NCBI GenBank assembly: GCA_910584985.1
Contig: CAJUDJ010000012.1
Coordinates: 1 to 50,942 of the forward strand
Direction: 5' to 3'
Origin: an uncultured Eubacterium sp.
GTDB taxonomy: Bacteria > Bacillota > Clostridia > Oscillospirales > Acutalibacteraceae
DNA: 50,942 nt
How positions within the stretch are numbered: position 1 is the stretch's first letter; every line of letters starts with the position of its first letter. Shown one piece after another: positions 40,552 through 49,671 of the stretch. Position numbers and translations under genes: made by a program. The notes under the pieces were generated by a model. It had not been told where the DNA came from and made no database searches. It saw only the letters and a list, made by a program, of their open reading frames with translations.

Positions 40552-41301
40552 TCAGATTCTGGTCATTATTACAGGGCCGTTTGAAGTTATGGCAACCGTG
40601 TGCTCAAAATGAGCAGCAAGCTTGCCGTCAGCCGTAACAACGGTCCAGCCGTCTGATAATTGTTTTACCTTATAGGTTCCCTGATTGATCATCGGTTCAA
40701 TTGCCAATGTCATTCCGGGTAACAGTCTGATACCACGCCCTTCGTGTCCGAAGTTGGGTACGCTTGGATCTTCATGAAGCTTTCTGCCCACGCCGTGCCC
40801 CACGAAATCACGGACAACGCCGTAACCCCGTTCCTCACAGTAAGCCTGCACCGCATGGCTTATATCGCCGATTCTGTTGCCGGGTACAGCCTGCTCTATG
40901 CCTTTATAAAGGCTTTCGCGGGTTGTATATATCAGCCGCTTTGCTTCGGGAGAGCAAGTCCCAGCCACAAAAGTTGCAGCATTATCGCCGTTATAACCAT
41001 TCTTTTCGGCACCAAGATCAATACTGACAATATCACCCTCTTGAATAATACGGTCTGTCTTGGGTATTCCGTGGATAACTTCATTATTTATGGAAATACA
41101 TGCGGTAGCAGGGAAATCATACAGCCCTAAGAAATTGGGTGTTGCGCCCCTTTTCTTAATCAAATCGAAAGCGATTTTATCAATTTCCTTTGTGGAAACA
41201 CCGGGCTTTACAGCCTCACCTGCCACCATTAATGCTTCAGCTGAAATCTGGCATGCTTCTTTCATAAGCTCCAGTTCTCGTTTGCTTTTAAGCACTATCA
41301 T
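40552..41301 (-). CDS. map: Type I methionine aminopeptidase
   Basis: A 249-residue enzyme that removes N-terminal Met. The dinuclear metal ligands are Asp95, Asp106, His169, Glu202 and Glu233, and the substrate His is His77. The ATG at 41301 has GGAGG six bases upstream, one base after the adk stop. The longer frame to 41373 runs into adk and is not used. The adk-map-infA order is standard. Confidence 0.96.
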   Translation of the reverse strand: MIVLKSKRELELMKEACQISAEALMVAGEAVKPGVSTKEIDKIAFDLIKKRGATPNFLGLYDFPATACISINNEVIHGIPKTDRIIQEGDIVSIDLGAEKNGYNGDNAATFVAGTCSPEAKRLIYTTRESLYKGIEQAVPGNRIGDISHAVQAYCEERGYGVVRDFVGHGVGRKLHEDPSVPNFGHEGRGIRLLPGMTLAIEPMINQGTYKVKQLSDGWTVVTADGKLAAHFEHTVAITSNGPVIMTRI

Positions 41302-41302
41302 G

Positions 41303-41935
41303 TTAATCCTCCAATGCTTTAAAGACAAGAGCAGTTGTATCTGCCACTTCCTCCTGACCTTCAACAATAACAAGCTTGCCGAGGTTTGAATAGAAGTCCT
41401 TAAGCGGTTCAGTCATTTCATGGTATTCAGCCAGTCTTGCCTGAACGGTTTCGGGAGCATCGTCTTTACGCTGAACAAGTTCGCCGCCGCAGGCATCGCA
41501 TACGCCGTCAACCTGAGGTTTTTTATAAAGCATATGATAAGAATTTGCACACTTTGCGCAAACACGGCGGCCTGACATTCTTGCGGTTATTTTTTCATCC
41601 GGCACTTCAATATCAAGCACCTTGTCGATTGCGATTCCCATATCCTCCAAAGCCTGAGCCTGTGGAATTGTGCGTGGGAAACCGTCAAGAATAAATCCGT
41701 TTTCGCAATCCTTTTCCTTTAATCTGTCTTTGATAATTCCGATAACCACCTCATCAGGAACAAGCTGGCCTGCTTCCATATAGGATTTAGCCTTAAGTCC
41801 CATCTCCGTGCCCTCTTTAAGAGCAGCACGAATGATGTTACCGGTTGAAACAGCAGGAATTCCATACTTTTCAACGATTTTCTCCGCCTGTGTGCCTTTT
41901 CCGGCACCGGGAGCACCAAGAAGTATTAATTTCAT
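41303..41935 (-). CDS. adk: Adenylate kinase, zinc-type lid
   Basis: A 210-residue enzyme that interconverts ATP+AMP and 2 ADP. The P-loop is GAPGAGKGT (7-15), with FILDGFPRT at 81-89. The LID holds four cysteines (126, 129, 146, 149) that bind structural zinc, as in Gram-positive bacteria. It lies 18 bp after secY. Confidence 0.96.
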   Translation of the reverse strand: MKLILLGAPGAGKGTQAEKIVEKYGIPAVSTGNIIRAALKEGTEMGLKAKSYMEAGQLVPDEVVIGIIKDRLKEKDCENGFILDGFPRTIPQAQALEDMGIAIDKVLDIEVPDEKITARMSGRRVCAKCANSYHMLYKKPQVDGVCDACGGELVQRKDDAPETVQARLAEYHEMTEPLKDFYSNLGKLVIVEGQEEVADTTALVFKALED

Positions 41936-41953
41936 AAAATTCAGCCTTTCTTA

Positions 41954-43303
41954 TTAATCAAGGAAGCCCTTATAATGACGCATCATCATCTGAGATTCAA
42001 GCTGACGAACCGTTTCAAGAGCAACACCGCACATAATTATGATGGATGTGCCTCCAAGCGTGATCGACATACCACCGTCAGTTCCGTCCTCAGTTAAAGG
42101 TGGAATTGCCGCATCGCAGATAAGCGACCAAATAAGCGGGAACAGTGCAACAACTGCAAGCATAAGCACGCCGATAAGAACGAGCCTTGTAATTACTCTG
42201 AAAATATATTCAGAGGTTGGCTTGCCCGGGCGGATACCCGGAATTGCGCCGTTATTTTTACGAAGATTATTTGCCATTTCAATAGGATTGTACTGAATTG
42301 TGCTGTAGAAATAAGCAAAGAAGATTATAAGAATGAAATACATTCCTGCGTACCACCAGGAATCGCTCTGGAAAGCCTTAAAGAAGCTTTCCCAGAAAGT
42401 TCCCTCATACTTGTCAGCTGCAATAAACATCTGAACCGTTGCAGGAAGCGAAAGAATAGAGGAAGCAAAGATGATCGGAAGCACACCGCTCATATTAACC
42501 TTAATCGGCATATGAGTGGACTGGCCACCATACATCTTACGGCCTACAACACGCTTTGCATACTGAATCGGAAGCCTTCTTTCAGCGTTATCCATAAATA
42601 CGATATAACATACCATTAATACGAATAATACCATAACAATCGGTACGAGTATTTTATAAACAAGTCTGCCGGTGCTGAGATACTGGAACAGCTGTTTAAT
42701 CAGAGTCGGGAAACGGGATACGATACCTGCAAAGAGGATAATAGAGATACCGTTGCCGATACCGTCAATCGTAATCTGTTCACCGAGCCACATAATAATA
42801 GCTGTGCCGGCAGTTAATACGGCGATAATGACGAATGCCTGAAATACAGCATTAAAGCCTGAGAAAGCAACGCCGTTAGCATCTGTCATAAGATAGCCGT
42901 TTGTGCGAAGGAAGAAATAATAAGCAAGCGACTGAAGAATAGCAAGCACAACCGTTACATAACGGGTTATGGAAGCAATCTTCTTTCTTCCTTCTTCACC
43001 CTCCTTCTGAAGCCTTTCCAGAGCAGGAATGGCAACAGCAAGGAGCTGCATGATAATTGAAGAGTTGATATACGGGGTGATAGACATAGCGAAGATGGTT
43101 CCGTATGTGAAAGCACTACCCGTCATAAGACTTAAATAGGTTAAAATTGTATTACCCTTTCCGATATCTATTTCATCAACAATATCAAGAAACGGAACCG
43201 GAATTACTGATCCTATACGGAAAATAAGGATAATAAATGCCGTGAAAAGTATCTTTTTTCTGATATCAGCTACTTTCCATGCATTAACGAGGGTCCTGAT
43301 CAT
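41954..43303 (-). CDS. secY: Protein translocase subunit SecY
   Basis: The 449-residue channel of the Sec translocon with ten helices. The plug and pore region ITPYINSSIIMQLL, the loop signatures YAKRVVGRKMYGGQSTHMP and PIEMANNLRKNNGAIPGIRPG, and LESQMMMRHYKGFLD at the end are clear. It abuts rplO (stop at 43304, start at 43303). Confidence 0.97.
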   Translation of the reverse strand: MIRTLVNAWKVADIRKKILFTAFIILIFRIGSVIPVPFLDIVDEIDIGKGNTILTYLSLMTGSAFTYGTIFAMSITPYINSSIIMQLLAVAIPALERLQKEGEEGRKKIASITRYVTVVLAILQSLAYYFFLRTNGYLMTDANGVAFSGFNAVFQAFVIIAVLTAGTAIIMWLGEQITIDGIGNGISIILFAGIVSRFPTLIKQLFQYLSTGRLVYKILVPIVMVLFVLMVCYIVFMDNAERRLPIQYAKRVVGRKMYGGQSTHMPIKVNMSGVLPIIFASSILSLPATVQMFIAADKYEGTFWESFFKAFQSDSWWYAGMYFILIIFFAYFYSTIQYNPIEMANNLRKNNGAIPGIRPGKPTSEYIFRVITRLVLIGVLMLAVVALFPLIWSLICDAAIPPLTEDGTDGGMSITLGGTSIIIMCGVALETVRQLESQMMMRHYKGFLD

Positions 43304-43747
43304 TTAAAGCACCTCCGCCTTGCCACCTGCAGCCTCAATTTTTGCTTTTGCGGATTCACTGATAGCAGCAACCTTTACCGTTAATGCCTTTGTGATTTCA
43401 CCTTTGCCGAGAACCTTAACACCATCAAGCTCTTTTTTGATAAGACCGCATGCCTTAAGGCTTTCTGCGTCTACAACAGCGCCGCTTTCAAATCTTTCTT
43501 CAAGGGATGAAAGATTAACAACAGCATACTCTGTTCTGAAGATGTTGTTAAATCCTCTTTTCGGAACTCTTCTCTGAAGCGGCATCTGACCGCCTTCAAA
43601 ACCTGCCTGACGGCTGTAGCCAGAGCGTGCTTTTGCACCCTTATGACCTTTACCGGCAGTTTTACCCTGGCCGGAACCGGCACCGCGGCCGATTCTTTTA
43701 GCATCCTTTTTGGAGCCTGCAGCGGGAGAAAGTTCATGTAATTTCAT
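43304..43747 (-). CDS. rplO: 50S ribosomal protein L15
   Basis: A 147-residue L15. The Gly/Lys/Arg-rich N-terminal tail has KRIGRGAGSGQGKTAGKGHKG and GFEGGQMPLQRRVPKRGF, followed by a small globular domain. It is directly coupled to secY. Confidence 0.97.
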   Translation of the reverse strand: MKLHELSPAAGSKKDAKRIGRGAGSGQGKTAGKGHKGAKARSGYSRQAGFEGGQMPLQRRVPKRGFNNIFRTEYAVVNLSSLEERFESGAVVDAESLKACGLIKKELDGVKVLGKGEITKALTVKVAAISESAKAKIEAAGGKAEVL

Positions 43748-43763
43748 TTATCTGCACCTCCTC

Positions 43764-43943
43764 TTAGCCTTCTGCAACTTCTACAAGGTGAGAAATCTTT
43801 GTGATTTTACCCTGAGTCTGTGCGTTGTTCGGCTGAACTGTTTCGTTGCCTATTTTACGAAGACCAAGTGAGTGGGCGGTGGCGATCTGGTCTTTTTTGC
43901 TGCCAATTAAGCTTTTTACAAGCTTGATTTTAATATCTGCCAT
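43764..43943 (-). CDS. rpmD: 50S ribosomal protein L30
   Basis: A 59-residue L30 translated by eye. It starts MADIKIKLVKSLIGSKKDQ, continues LGLRKIGNETVQ, and ends HLVEVAEG. It has a normal Shine-Dalgarno (GGAGG) and sits between rpsE and rplO. Confidence 0.95.
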   Translation of the reverse strand: MADIKIKLVKSLIGSKKDQIATAHSLGLRKIGNETVQPNNAQTQGKITKISHLVEVAEG

Positions 43944-43955
43944 GTTCCACCCTCC

Positions 43956-44456
43956 TTAACCTAAAATTTCTTTTGCTGACTTGCCGCGGATTGCAGCAAC
44001 TTCATCAGCTGTGCGAAGCTGAGCAAGTCCGTTCATAGTTGCTCTTACTACATTATAAGGATTGTTTGAGCGGATAGCCTTTGCACGGATGTCGCCGATA
44101 CCAACGGTTTCAACAACTGCACGAACAGGGCCGCCTGCGATAACGCCTGTACCTTCGGGAGCCGGCATAAGCAATACTTCGCCTGCACCGAATTTACCCT
44201 TAATTTCGTGAGGAATGGTTTTTCCTCTTAAAGCAACCTTAATAACATTCTTTCTTGCATCTTCGATACCCTTGCGGATTGCATCAGGAACTTCACCTGA
44301 TTTACCAACACCGAAGCCTACAAGACCATTTCCGTCTCCTACAACAACAAGTGCCGAGAACTTATAGATTCGTCCGCCCTTTACTGTTTTGGAAACACGG
44401 TTAATCGTAACTACTCTTTCTTCAAGCTCCATTGAAGATACGTCAATCTTTGCCAT
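43956..44456 (-). CDS. rpsE: 30S ribosomal protein S5
   Basis: A 166-residue S5 with ERVVTINRVSKTVKGGRIYKF, VGDGNGLVGFGVGK, EVLLMPAPEGTGVIAGGPVRAV and SNNPYNVVRAT. The ATG at 44456 gives the family N terminus MAKIDVSSMELEE and has GGAGG upstream. The frame continuing to 44570 overlaps rplR and is not used. Confidence 0.97.
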   Translation of the reverse strand: MAKIDVSSMELEERVVTINRVSKTVKGGRIYKFSALVVVGDGNGLVGFGVGKSGEVPDAIRKGIEDARKNVIKVALRGKTIPHEIKGKFGAGEVLLMPAPEGTGVIAGGPVRAVVETVGIGDIRAKAIRSNNPYNVVRATMNGLAQLRTADEVAAIRGKSAKEILG

Positions 44457-44475
44457 AAAGTATTTCCCTCCTTCG

Positions 44476-44835
44476 TTAGAACTCAAGTCCGCCTTCACGG
44501 GCACCGTCTGCAAGTGCAGCAACACGACCGTGATAAACGTAACCGCCGCGGTCAAATACGCACTTTTCAATGCCCTTTGCCTTGGCTCTGTCTGCTAATG
44601 TTTTTCCGACAGCCTTAGCTGCCTCTATGTTTCCGCCATACTGTGCGAAGTCCTTTTCAACTGTTGATGCCTGTGCGATTGTAACACCTGCAACATCATC
44701 AATCAGCTGTGCATAGATATTGCTGAGGGAGCGATATACATTAAGTCTTGGACACTCAGCAGTACCTGAAATCTTTCCACGCACTCTCTTATGACGCTTT
44801 TGTCTTGCCTTATTGGCATCTTGTCTTGAAACCAT
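44476..44835 (-). CDS. rplR: 50S ribosomal protein L18
   Basis: A 119-residue L18 that binds 5S rRNA: RQKRHKRVRGKISGTAECPRLNVYRS and the C-terminal FDRGGYVYHGRVAALADGAREGGL. It lies 18 bp after rplF. Confidence 0.97.
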   Translation of the reverse strand: MVSRQDANKARQKRHKRVRGKISGTAECPRLNVYRSLSNIYAQLIDDVAGVTIAQASTVEKDFAQYGGNIEAAKAVGKTLADRAKAKGIEKCVFDRGGYVYHGRVAALADGAREGGLEF

Positions 44836-44853
44836 AGTAATTCACTCCTTCCT

Positions 44854-45393
44854 TTATTTCTTACCTGCTTTTCCTTCTTTGCGGCGGATATGCTCTTCAG
44901 CATACTTAATGCCCTTGCCTTTATATGGCTCCGGCGGTCTTTTTTCGCGAACCTGAGCTGCGAACTGACCAACGGACTGCTTATCAGCACCTGAAATGAT
45001 GATCTGTGTAGCAGACGGACATTCTACCTTAACTCCTTCGGGAGGAGTCATAATAACCTGGTGAGAATAACCAAGGTTCATAACAAGGTTTGCACCCTGA
45101 AGCTGAACACGGTAACCTACACCGTTTACCTCAAGAACCTTTTTGAAGCCGTTTGTAACGCCTTCAACCATATTGGCAATAAGTGAACGAGTAAGACCAT
45201 GAAGGGCTCTGTTTTCCTTATTGTCATTCGGTCTTGCAACATTAACCTCGCTGCCTTCAACACTGACGGTGATATTTGGATGCTTATCCAAAGTAAGAGT
45301 ACCATTTGGTCCTTTTACGGTTACAGTGTTGCCGCTGACTGAAAAATCAACGCCGGCAGGAATTGCGATTGGCTTTAAGCCTATACGAGACAT
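44854..45393 (-). CDS. rplF: 50S ribosomal protein L6
   Basis: A 179-residue L6 with two related domains. It begins SRIGLKPIAIPAGVD and carries the signature PEPYKGKGIKYAEEHIRRKEGK near the end. Confidence 0.97.
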   Translation of the reverse strand: MSRIGLKPIAIPAGVDFSVSGNTVTVKGPNGTLTLDKHPNITVSVEGSEVNVARPNDNKENRALHGLTRSLIANMVEGVTNGFKKVLEVNGVGYRVQLQGANLVMNLGYSHQVIMTPPEGVKVECPSATQIIISGADKQSVGQFAAQVREKRPPEPYKGKGIKYAEEHIRRKEGKAGKK

Positions 45394-45408
45394 CCTAACT
45401 GCACCTCC

Positions 45409-45807
45409 TTACCAAATAAATGCTAATACTTCGCCGCCAACATTCTGCTTGCGGGCTTCTCTGTCTGTCATTATACCTTTTGAAGTGGAAATGATTGCCA
45501 CGCCGAGTCCTTTCATTACCTTTGGCATATCTTCAACATTTGAATAAATGCGAAGACCTGGCTTTGAAACTCTGCGAAGGCCGGTGATAACCTGTGATTT
45601 ACCCTCGCCGTATTTGAGAGTTGCACGGATAACGCCCTGCTTTCCGTCTTCAATTACTTTATATCCTTTGATATATCCTTCATCAACAAGAATCTGAGCA
45701 ATTGCTTTCTTCATGTTAGACGCAGGAATATCTACTGTATCGTGTTTTGCTGAATTGGCATTACGAATTCTTGTAAGCATATCAGCGATTGGGTCTGTAA
45801 TATGCAT
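45409..45807 (-). CDS. rpsH: 30S ribosomal protein S8
   Basis: A 132-residue S8 starting HITDPIADMLTRIRNA and ending with the signature STSKGIMTDREARKQNVGGEVLAFIW. In enterobacteria S8 represses the spc operon through its mRNA; whether this applies here is unknown. Confidence 0.97.
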   Translation of the reverse strand: MHITDPIADMLTRIRNANSAKHDTVDIPASNMKKAIAQILVDEGYIKGYKVIEDGKQGVIRATLKYGEGKSQVITGLRRVSKPGLRIYSNVEDMPKVMKGLGVAIISTSKGIMTDREARKQNVGGEVLAFIW

Positions 45808-45844
45808 TGATATTTCCTCCTTATTAATTTAGCAATCTCAGTTC

Positions 45845-46030
45845 TTACCAAGAAGATTTTGTTACACCCGGAATTTCGCCCTTGTGAGCAAGTTCACGGA
45901 AACAGATACGGCATACGCCATACTTACGAAGATAAGCATGAGGTCTACCGCAGATCTTACATCTGTTGTAAGCTCTTGTTGAATACTTGGCAGGTCTTGC
46001 TGCCTTAACTTTCATTGATGTCTTAGCCAC
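45845..46030 (-). CDS. rpsN: 30S ribosomal protein S14, zinc type
   Basis: A 61-residue S14 with Cys24, Cys27, Cys40 and Cys43 (RCKICGRPHAY and VCRICFREL), the short zinc-binding form of type Z. It lies 12 bp after rplE. Confidence 0.97.
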   Translation of the reverse strand: MAKTSMKVKAARPAKYSTRAYNRCKICGRPHAYLRKYGVCRICFRELAHKGEIPGVTKSSW

Positions 46031-46042
46031 GATATTCCCTCC

Positions 46043-46585
46043 TTATCCTGCAAACGGAGCGCCTAATAATCTAAGCAGCTCTCTTGCTTCTTCATCTGTA
46101 TTTGCTGTTGTAACCATGATAATGTCCATACCGCGAACCTTATCAATTTTATCATAATCAATTTCAGGGAAAATCAGCTGTTCCTTGATACCCATAGCAT
46201 AATTGCCGCGGCCATCGAAAGAATTTGGATTAATACCTCTGAAATCTCGAACTCTCGGAAGAGCAAGATTGAAGAATCTGTCAAGGAATTCATACATCTT
46301 CTCACCGCGGAGAGTAACCTTCACACCGATCGGCATGCCTTCACGAAGTTTGAAGTTAGCAACAGACTTCTTTGCACGGCAGATAACCGGCTTCTGACCT
46401 GTAATAATACCAAGGTCATTAACGATAGCATCCACTACCTTTGAATTTTCACGGGCTTCACCGCAACCAACATTAAGAACAATCTTGTCAAGCTTCGGGA
46501 TTTGCATAACAGACTTGTATTCAAACTTTTTCATTAATGCAGGAGCGATTTCGCTCTTATAGGTTTCTTTTAACCTTGCAGCCAT
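46043..46585 (-). CDS. rplE: 50S ribosomal protein L5
   Basis: A 180-residue L5, a 5S rRNA-binding protein: MQIPKLDKIVLNVGCGEA, GQKPVICRAKKSVANFKLREG, LPRVRDFRGINPNSFDGRGNY and a C-terminal TANTDEEARELLRLLG. Confidence 0.97.
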   Translation of the reverse strand: MAARLKETYKSEIAPALMKKFEYKSVMQIPKLDKIVLNVGCGEARENSKVVDAIVNDLGIITGQKPVICRAKKSVANFKLREGMPIGVKVTLRGEKMYEFLDRFFNLALPRVRDFRGINPNSFDGRGNYAMGIKEQLIFPEIDYDKIDKVRGMDIIMVTTANTDEEARELLRLLGAPFAG

Positions 46586-46604
46586 TGTTATGTTCCTCCC
46601 TTAC

Positions 46605-46907
46605 TTAAAATTCATTTCCGCATTTCTTGCAAACGCGGCTGCCGTTCTTATGTCCTACACGGGTTGCCTCGTTGCATTTCGGACATACAAGCTGTACCTT
46701 TGAAGCATAAAGAGCTGATTCAACATCAATAAGTCCGCCCTGATCGCCCATTTTACGGGGCTTAACATGCTTGGTTACCATATTTACTTTCTTTACGATA
46801 ACCTTGCCTTCTTTCGGACTTACAGCGATAACTTCGCCCTTAACGCCTTTTGATTTACCGCTGAGCACCATTACGGTATCACCGGTTTTAACAAACATTT
46901 TACTCAT
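46605..46907 (-). CDS. rplX: 50S ribosomal protein L24 with a C-terminal zinc ribbon
   Basis: A 100-residue L24. The KOW region is KTGDTVMVLSGKSKGVKGEV. The C terminus carries two CxxC pairs (Cys75, Cys78, Cys93, Cys96) that could bind zinc, a layout shared by many Clostridia. Confidence 0.96.
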   Translation of the reverse strand: MSKMFVKTGDTVMVLSGKSKGVKGEVIAVSPKEGKVIVKKVNMVTKHVKPRKMGDQGGLIDVESALYASKVQLVCPKCNEATRVGHKNGSRVCKKCGNEF

Positions 46908-46922
46908 AATTCAGCACCTCCA

Positions 46923-47291
46923 TTAAAGTACTTCCGGAGCGAGAGAGAGAATCTTCATATAATCCTTATCACGAAGCTCTCTTGCTACGGGTCCAAAAAT
47001 ACGGGTGCCACGGGGAGTTTTGTCTTCCCTGATAATTACGGCAGCATTTTCATCAAAACGAATGTACTGACCGTCGTCACGACGTACACCTTTAGTTGTA
47101 CGAACGATGACTGCTTTAACAACTTCGCCTTTTTTAACAACGCCGTTTGGAGCAGCCTTTTTTACGCTTGCTACAATAACATCGCCAATGTTGGCATATC
47201 TTCTTCCTGAGCCGCCGAGAACGCGGATACAAAGAATTTCTTTGGCACCAGTGTTGTCTGCAACTTTAAGACGACTTTCCTGTTGTATCAC
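46923..47291 (-). CDS. rplN: 50S ribosomal protein L14, GTG start
   Basis: A 122-residue L14: IQQESRLKVADNTGAKEILCIRV, YANIGDVIVASVK, and the C-terminal FGPVARELRDKDYMKILSLAPEVL. I chose GTG at 47291. It gives the exact family N terminus and has GGAGG 8 nt upstream; the longer frame to 47324 spans that site. A 95-bp gap separates it from rpsQ. Confidence 0.96.
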   Translation of the reverse strand: MIQQESRLKVADNTGAKEILCIRVLGGSGRRYANIGDVIVASVKKAAPNGVVKKGEVVKAVIVRTTKGVRRDDGQYIRFDENAAVIIREDKTPRGTRIFGPVARELRDKDYMKILSLAPEVL

Positions 47292-47386
47292 AGCATTTTC
47301 CTCCTTCGTACTGCAAAATAACACTTTGCATCTTGCAGTTATTATTTTAAAACTAATTTATTAAAAGCTAATGTAATTCGCAATGA
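47292..47386 (-). other. Structured gap between rpsQ and rplN
   Basis: These 95 bp hold a CTGCAA / TTGCAG inverted repeat (near 47311-47338) and an A+T-rich stretch. A weak TTGCGA / TAAATT pair about 17 bp apart could be an internal promoter for the spc part. Neighbouring gaps are under 40 bp, apart from rplW-rplB. Confidence 0.35.
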
Positions 47387-47644
47387 TTACTTTGCCTTTT
47401 CAATGATTTCAACCACACGCCATCTTTTATCCTTGCTCATCGGGCGGGTTTCCATAATCAAAACCTTATCGCCGATGCCACAGGTGTTTTCTTCATCGTG
47501 TGCTTTGTACTTAACTGTACGGTTGATGATTTTTCCGTAAAGAGGATGACGAACCTTGTCTTTGATTGTAACAACAACGGTTTTATCCATCTTATCGCTT
47601 GATACAACACCAACTCTTGTTTTTCTGAGGTTTCTTTCGCTCAT
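47387..47644 (-). CDS. rpsQ: 30S ribosomal protein S17
   Basis: An 85-residue OB-fold S17: RNLRKTRVGVVSSDKMDKTVVV, KYKAHDEENTCGIGDKVLIMETRP. It is 18 bp after rpmC. Confidence 0.97.
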   Translation of the reverse strand: MSERNLRKTRVGVVSSDKMDKTVVVTIKDKVRHPLYGKIINRTVKYKAHDEENTCGIGDKVLIMETRPMSKDKRWRVVEIIEKAK

Positions 47645-47662
47645 AATAAACTACCTCCTATC

Positions 47663-47866
47663 TTAAGAATTTGAGCTTGCAAGCTCGATTTCCCTCTCAA
47701 CTGTCTTGATACGGGCAATATCTTTCTTGACTGCTTTGATTCTCATAGGGTTATCGAGCTGATTGATAGCCTGCTGAAAATGAAGATTAAAAAGCTCTTC
47801 CTTAAGCTCTGCAAGCTTTGCTGCACGCTGTTCTGCGCTTAAAGCCTTGATTTCTGCTGCTTTCAT
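47663..47866 (-). CDS. rpmC: 50S ribosomal protein L29
   Basis: A 67-residue two-helix L29: KAAEIKALSAEQRAAKL.ELKEELFNLHFQQA and NPMRIKAVKKDIARIKTVERE. Its ATG overlaps the rplP stop by one base (TAATG). Confidence 0.97.
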   Translation of the reverse strand: MKAAEIKALSAEQRAAKLAELKEELFNLHFQQAINQLDNPMRIKAVKKDIARIKTVEREIELASSNS

Positions 47867-48288
47867 TACTGCTCGCCTCCCTCTTCTTTAACGATGAATT
47901 TGCATTTGATAGGAAGTTTGTTGGCTGCAAGACGCATAGCCTCGCGAGCAACAGACTCATCAACGCCGGCAAGTTCAAACATAACTCTGCCCGGCTTAAC
48001 TACTGCTACCCAGTAGTCTACATTACCTTTACCTTTACCCATACGGGTATCGGCAGGTCTTGCTGTAATCGGCTTGTCGGGGAAAATCTTAATCCAAACC
48101 TGACCGCCACGCTTTGTGTAACGGGTCATTGCAATACGGGCTGCTTCAATCTGAGCTGCCGTAATCCATGCAGGCTCAGTTGCCTGCAGGCCGAACTGAC
48201 CGTATGTTACCTTATTTCCTCTTGTAGCCTCACCGGTCATACGACCTCTGTGCTGCTTACGGTGTTTAACACGCTTAGGTAAGAGCAT
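47866..48288 (-). CDS. rplP: 50S ribosomal protein L16
   Basis: A 140-residue L16: LLPKRVKHRKQHRGRMTGEA, FGLQATEPAWITAAQIEAAR, and RMGKGKGNVDYWVAVVKPGR. It overlaps rpsC and rpmC by one base each. Confidence 0.97.
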   Translation of the reverse strand: MLLPKRVKHRKQHRGRMTGEATRGNKVTYGQFGLQATEPAWITAAQIEAARIAMTRYTKRGGQVWIKIFPDKPITARPADTRMGKGKGNVDYWVAVVKPGRVMFELAGVDESVAREAMRLAANKLPIKCKFIVKEEGGEQ

Positions 48289-49004
48289 TATTGATTTCCT
48301 CCTTCCTTACGATTCTCTCTGCGGCGATTATTGTTTGTTCTTCTTCTGGGAGCCTTATTTCTTGACTCGCGAAGAACTTCGCCCTGATAAATCCAAACCT
48401 TAACACCGATACGGCCATAGGTTGTAGCTGCTTCTGCAGTACCGTAGTCTATATCGGCACGGATTGTCTGAAGCGGGATTGTTCCCTCTTTATAAGTTTC
48501 TGTGCGGGCAATTTCTGCACCGCCGATACGGCCTGAAACCTGAACCTTGATACCGCGGGCACCGAGTCTCATTGTGTTTCTGATAGCCTGCTTAACAGCA
48601 CGGCGGAATGAAACACGCTTTTCAAGCTGTGTTGCAATGCTCTGTGAAACAAGAACAGCATTCAGATCCGGCTGCTTGATTTCCATAATGTTAATGAAAA
48701 CCTCATCGGCATTCTTGCCTAATTTCTTAGCGCAGATTAACTTAAGCTTTTCAATTTCAGCACCCTGCTTGCCGATAACCATGCCCGGCTTTGCACAGTG
48801 GATATTGATTCTTACACGCTTTGCATCGCGTTCAATTTCAATTTTAGGAACACCTGCACTTTTAAGAGTGTTCAGAAGATACTCACGAAGATTATGATCA
48901 TCTACAAGAGTATTTGCAAAATCACCCTTTTTTGCATACCAGCGGGAGTCCCAGTTTTTGATAACACCGATTCTTAAACCGGTTGGATTACATTTCTGTC
49001 CCAT
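48288..49004 (-). CDS. rpsC: 30S ribosomal protein S3
   Basis: A 238-residue S3 with an N-terminal KH domain (CAKPGMVIGKQGAEIEKLK) and the signature GRIGGAEIARTETYKEGTIPLQT, ending in an Arg/Asn-rich basic tail. Confidence 0.97.
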   Translation of the reverse strand: MGQKCNPTGLRIGVIKNWDSRWYAKKGDFANTLVDDHNLREYLLNTLKSAGVPKIEIERDAKRVRINIHCAKPGMVIGKQGAEIEKLKLICAKKLGKNADEVFINIMEIKQPDLNAVLVSQSIATQLEKRVSFRRAVKQAIRNTMRLGARGIKVQVSGRIGGAEIARTETYKEGTIPLQTIRADIDYGTAEAATTYGRIGVKVWIYQGEVLRESRNKAPRRRTNNNRRRENRKEGGNQ

Positions 49005-49021
49005 ATCTCTTTTCCTCCTGC

Positions 49022-49360
49022 TTAGTCTTCCATTTCCTTAACGGTAATGGTGATGTGTGATGTTCTTTTATTAATTCTGTAAGCTCTGCCCTGTGCTCTT
49101 GGCTGAATTCTCTTAAGAGTCGGGCCTGCTGTTACATTGCAGAAACTTACGAATAATCTTGATACGTCCATATTATTGTTATTCTCAGCGTTTGCCATTG
49201 CTGACTTAAGAAGCTTCATAAGAGGCTCCGATGCAGCTTTGGGTGTGTACTGAAGAATAGCCATCGCCTTATCACAAGGCTGATTTCTGATTAAATCAAG
49301 CACAATCTGCACCTTGCGCGGAGATATACGAACGTATGTTGCTTTAGCTGTTGCTTCCAT
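49022..49360 (-). CDS. rplV: 50S ribosomal protein L22
   Basis: A 112-residue L22 whose beta-hairpin lines the exit tunnel: YVRISPRKVQIVLDLIRN and GPTLKRIQPRAQGRAYRINKRTSHITI. Confidence 0.97.
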   Translation of the reverse strand: MEATAKATYVRISPRKVQIVLDLIRNQPCDKAMAILQYTPKAASEPLMKLLKSAMANAENNNNMDVSRLFVSFCNVTAGPTLKRIQPRAQGRAYRINKRTSHITITVKEMED

Positions 49361-49379
49361 AGTTTAAATCTCCTTTCGC

Positions 49380-49652
49380 TTATCTGGATGTTTTTGCGCC
49401 TGCATGGCCGCGGAATGTTCTTGTCGGAGCAAATTCTCCGAGCTTGTGTCCAACCATATCCTCTGTTACATATACAGGAACATGCTTTCTTCCATCGTGA
49501 ACAGCAAATGTGTGTCCTACGAATTCAGGGAAGATTGTGGAACTTCTTGACCAGGTTTTGATAACCTGCTTGTCGCCCTTTTCGTTAAGAGCTTCAACCT
49601 TTTTGTAAAGACTTGCTTCAACATAAGGTCCCTTTTTAGTACTTCTGCTCAT
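49380..49652 (-). CDS. rpsS: 30S ribosomal protein S19
   Basis: A 90-residue S19: SRSTKKGPYVEASLYKK, TWSRSSTIFPEFVGHTFAVH, KLGEFAPTRTFRGH. Confidence 0.97.
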   Translation of the reverse strand: MSRSTKKGPYVEASLYKKVEALNEKGDKQVIKTWSRSSTIFPEFVGHTFAVHDGRKHVPVYVTEDMVGHKLGEFAPTRTFRGHAGAKTSR

Positions 49653-49671
49653 TTAATCTTCTCCTTTCTTC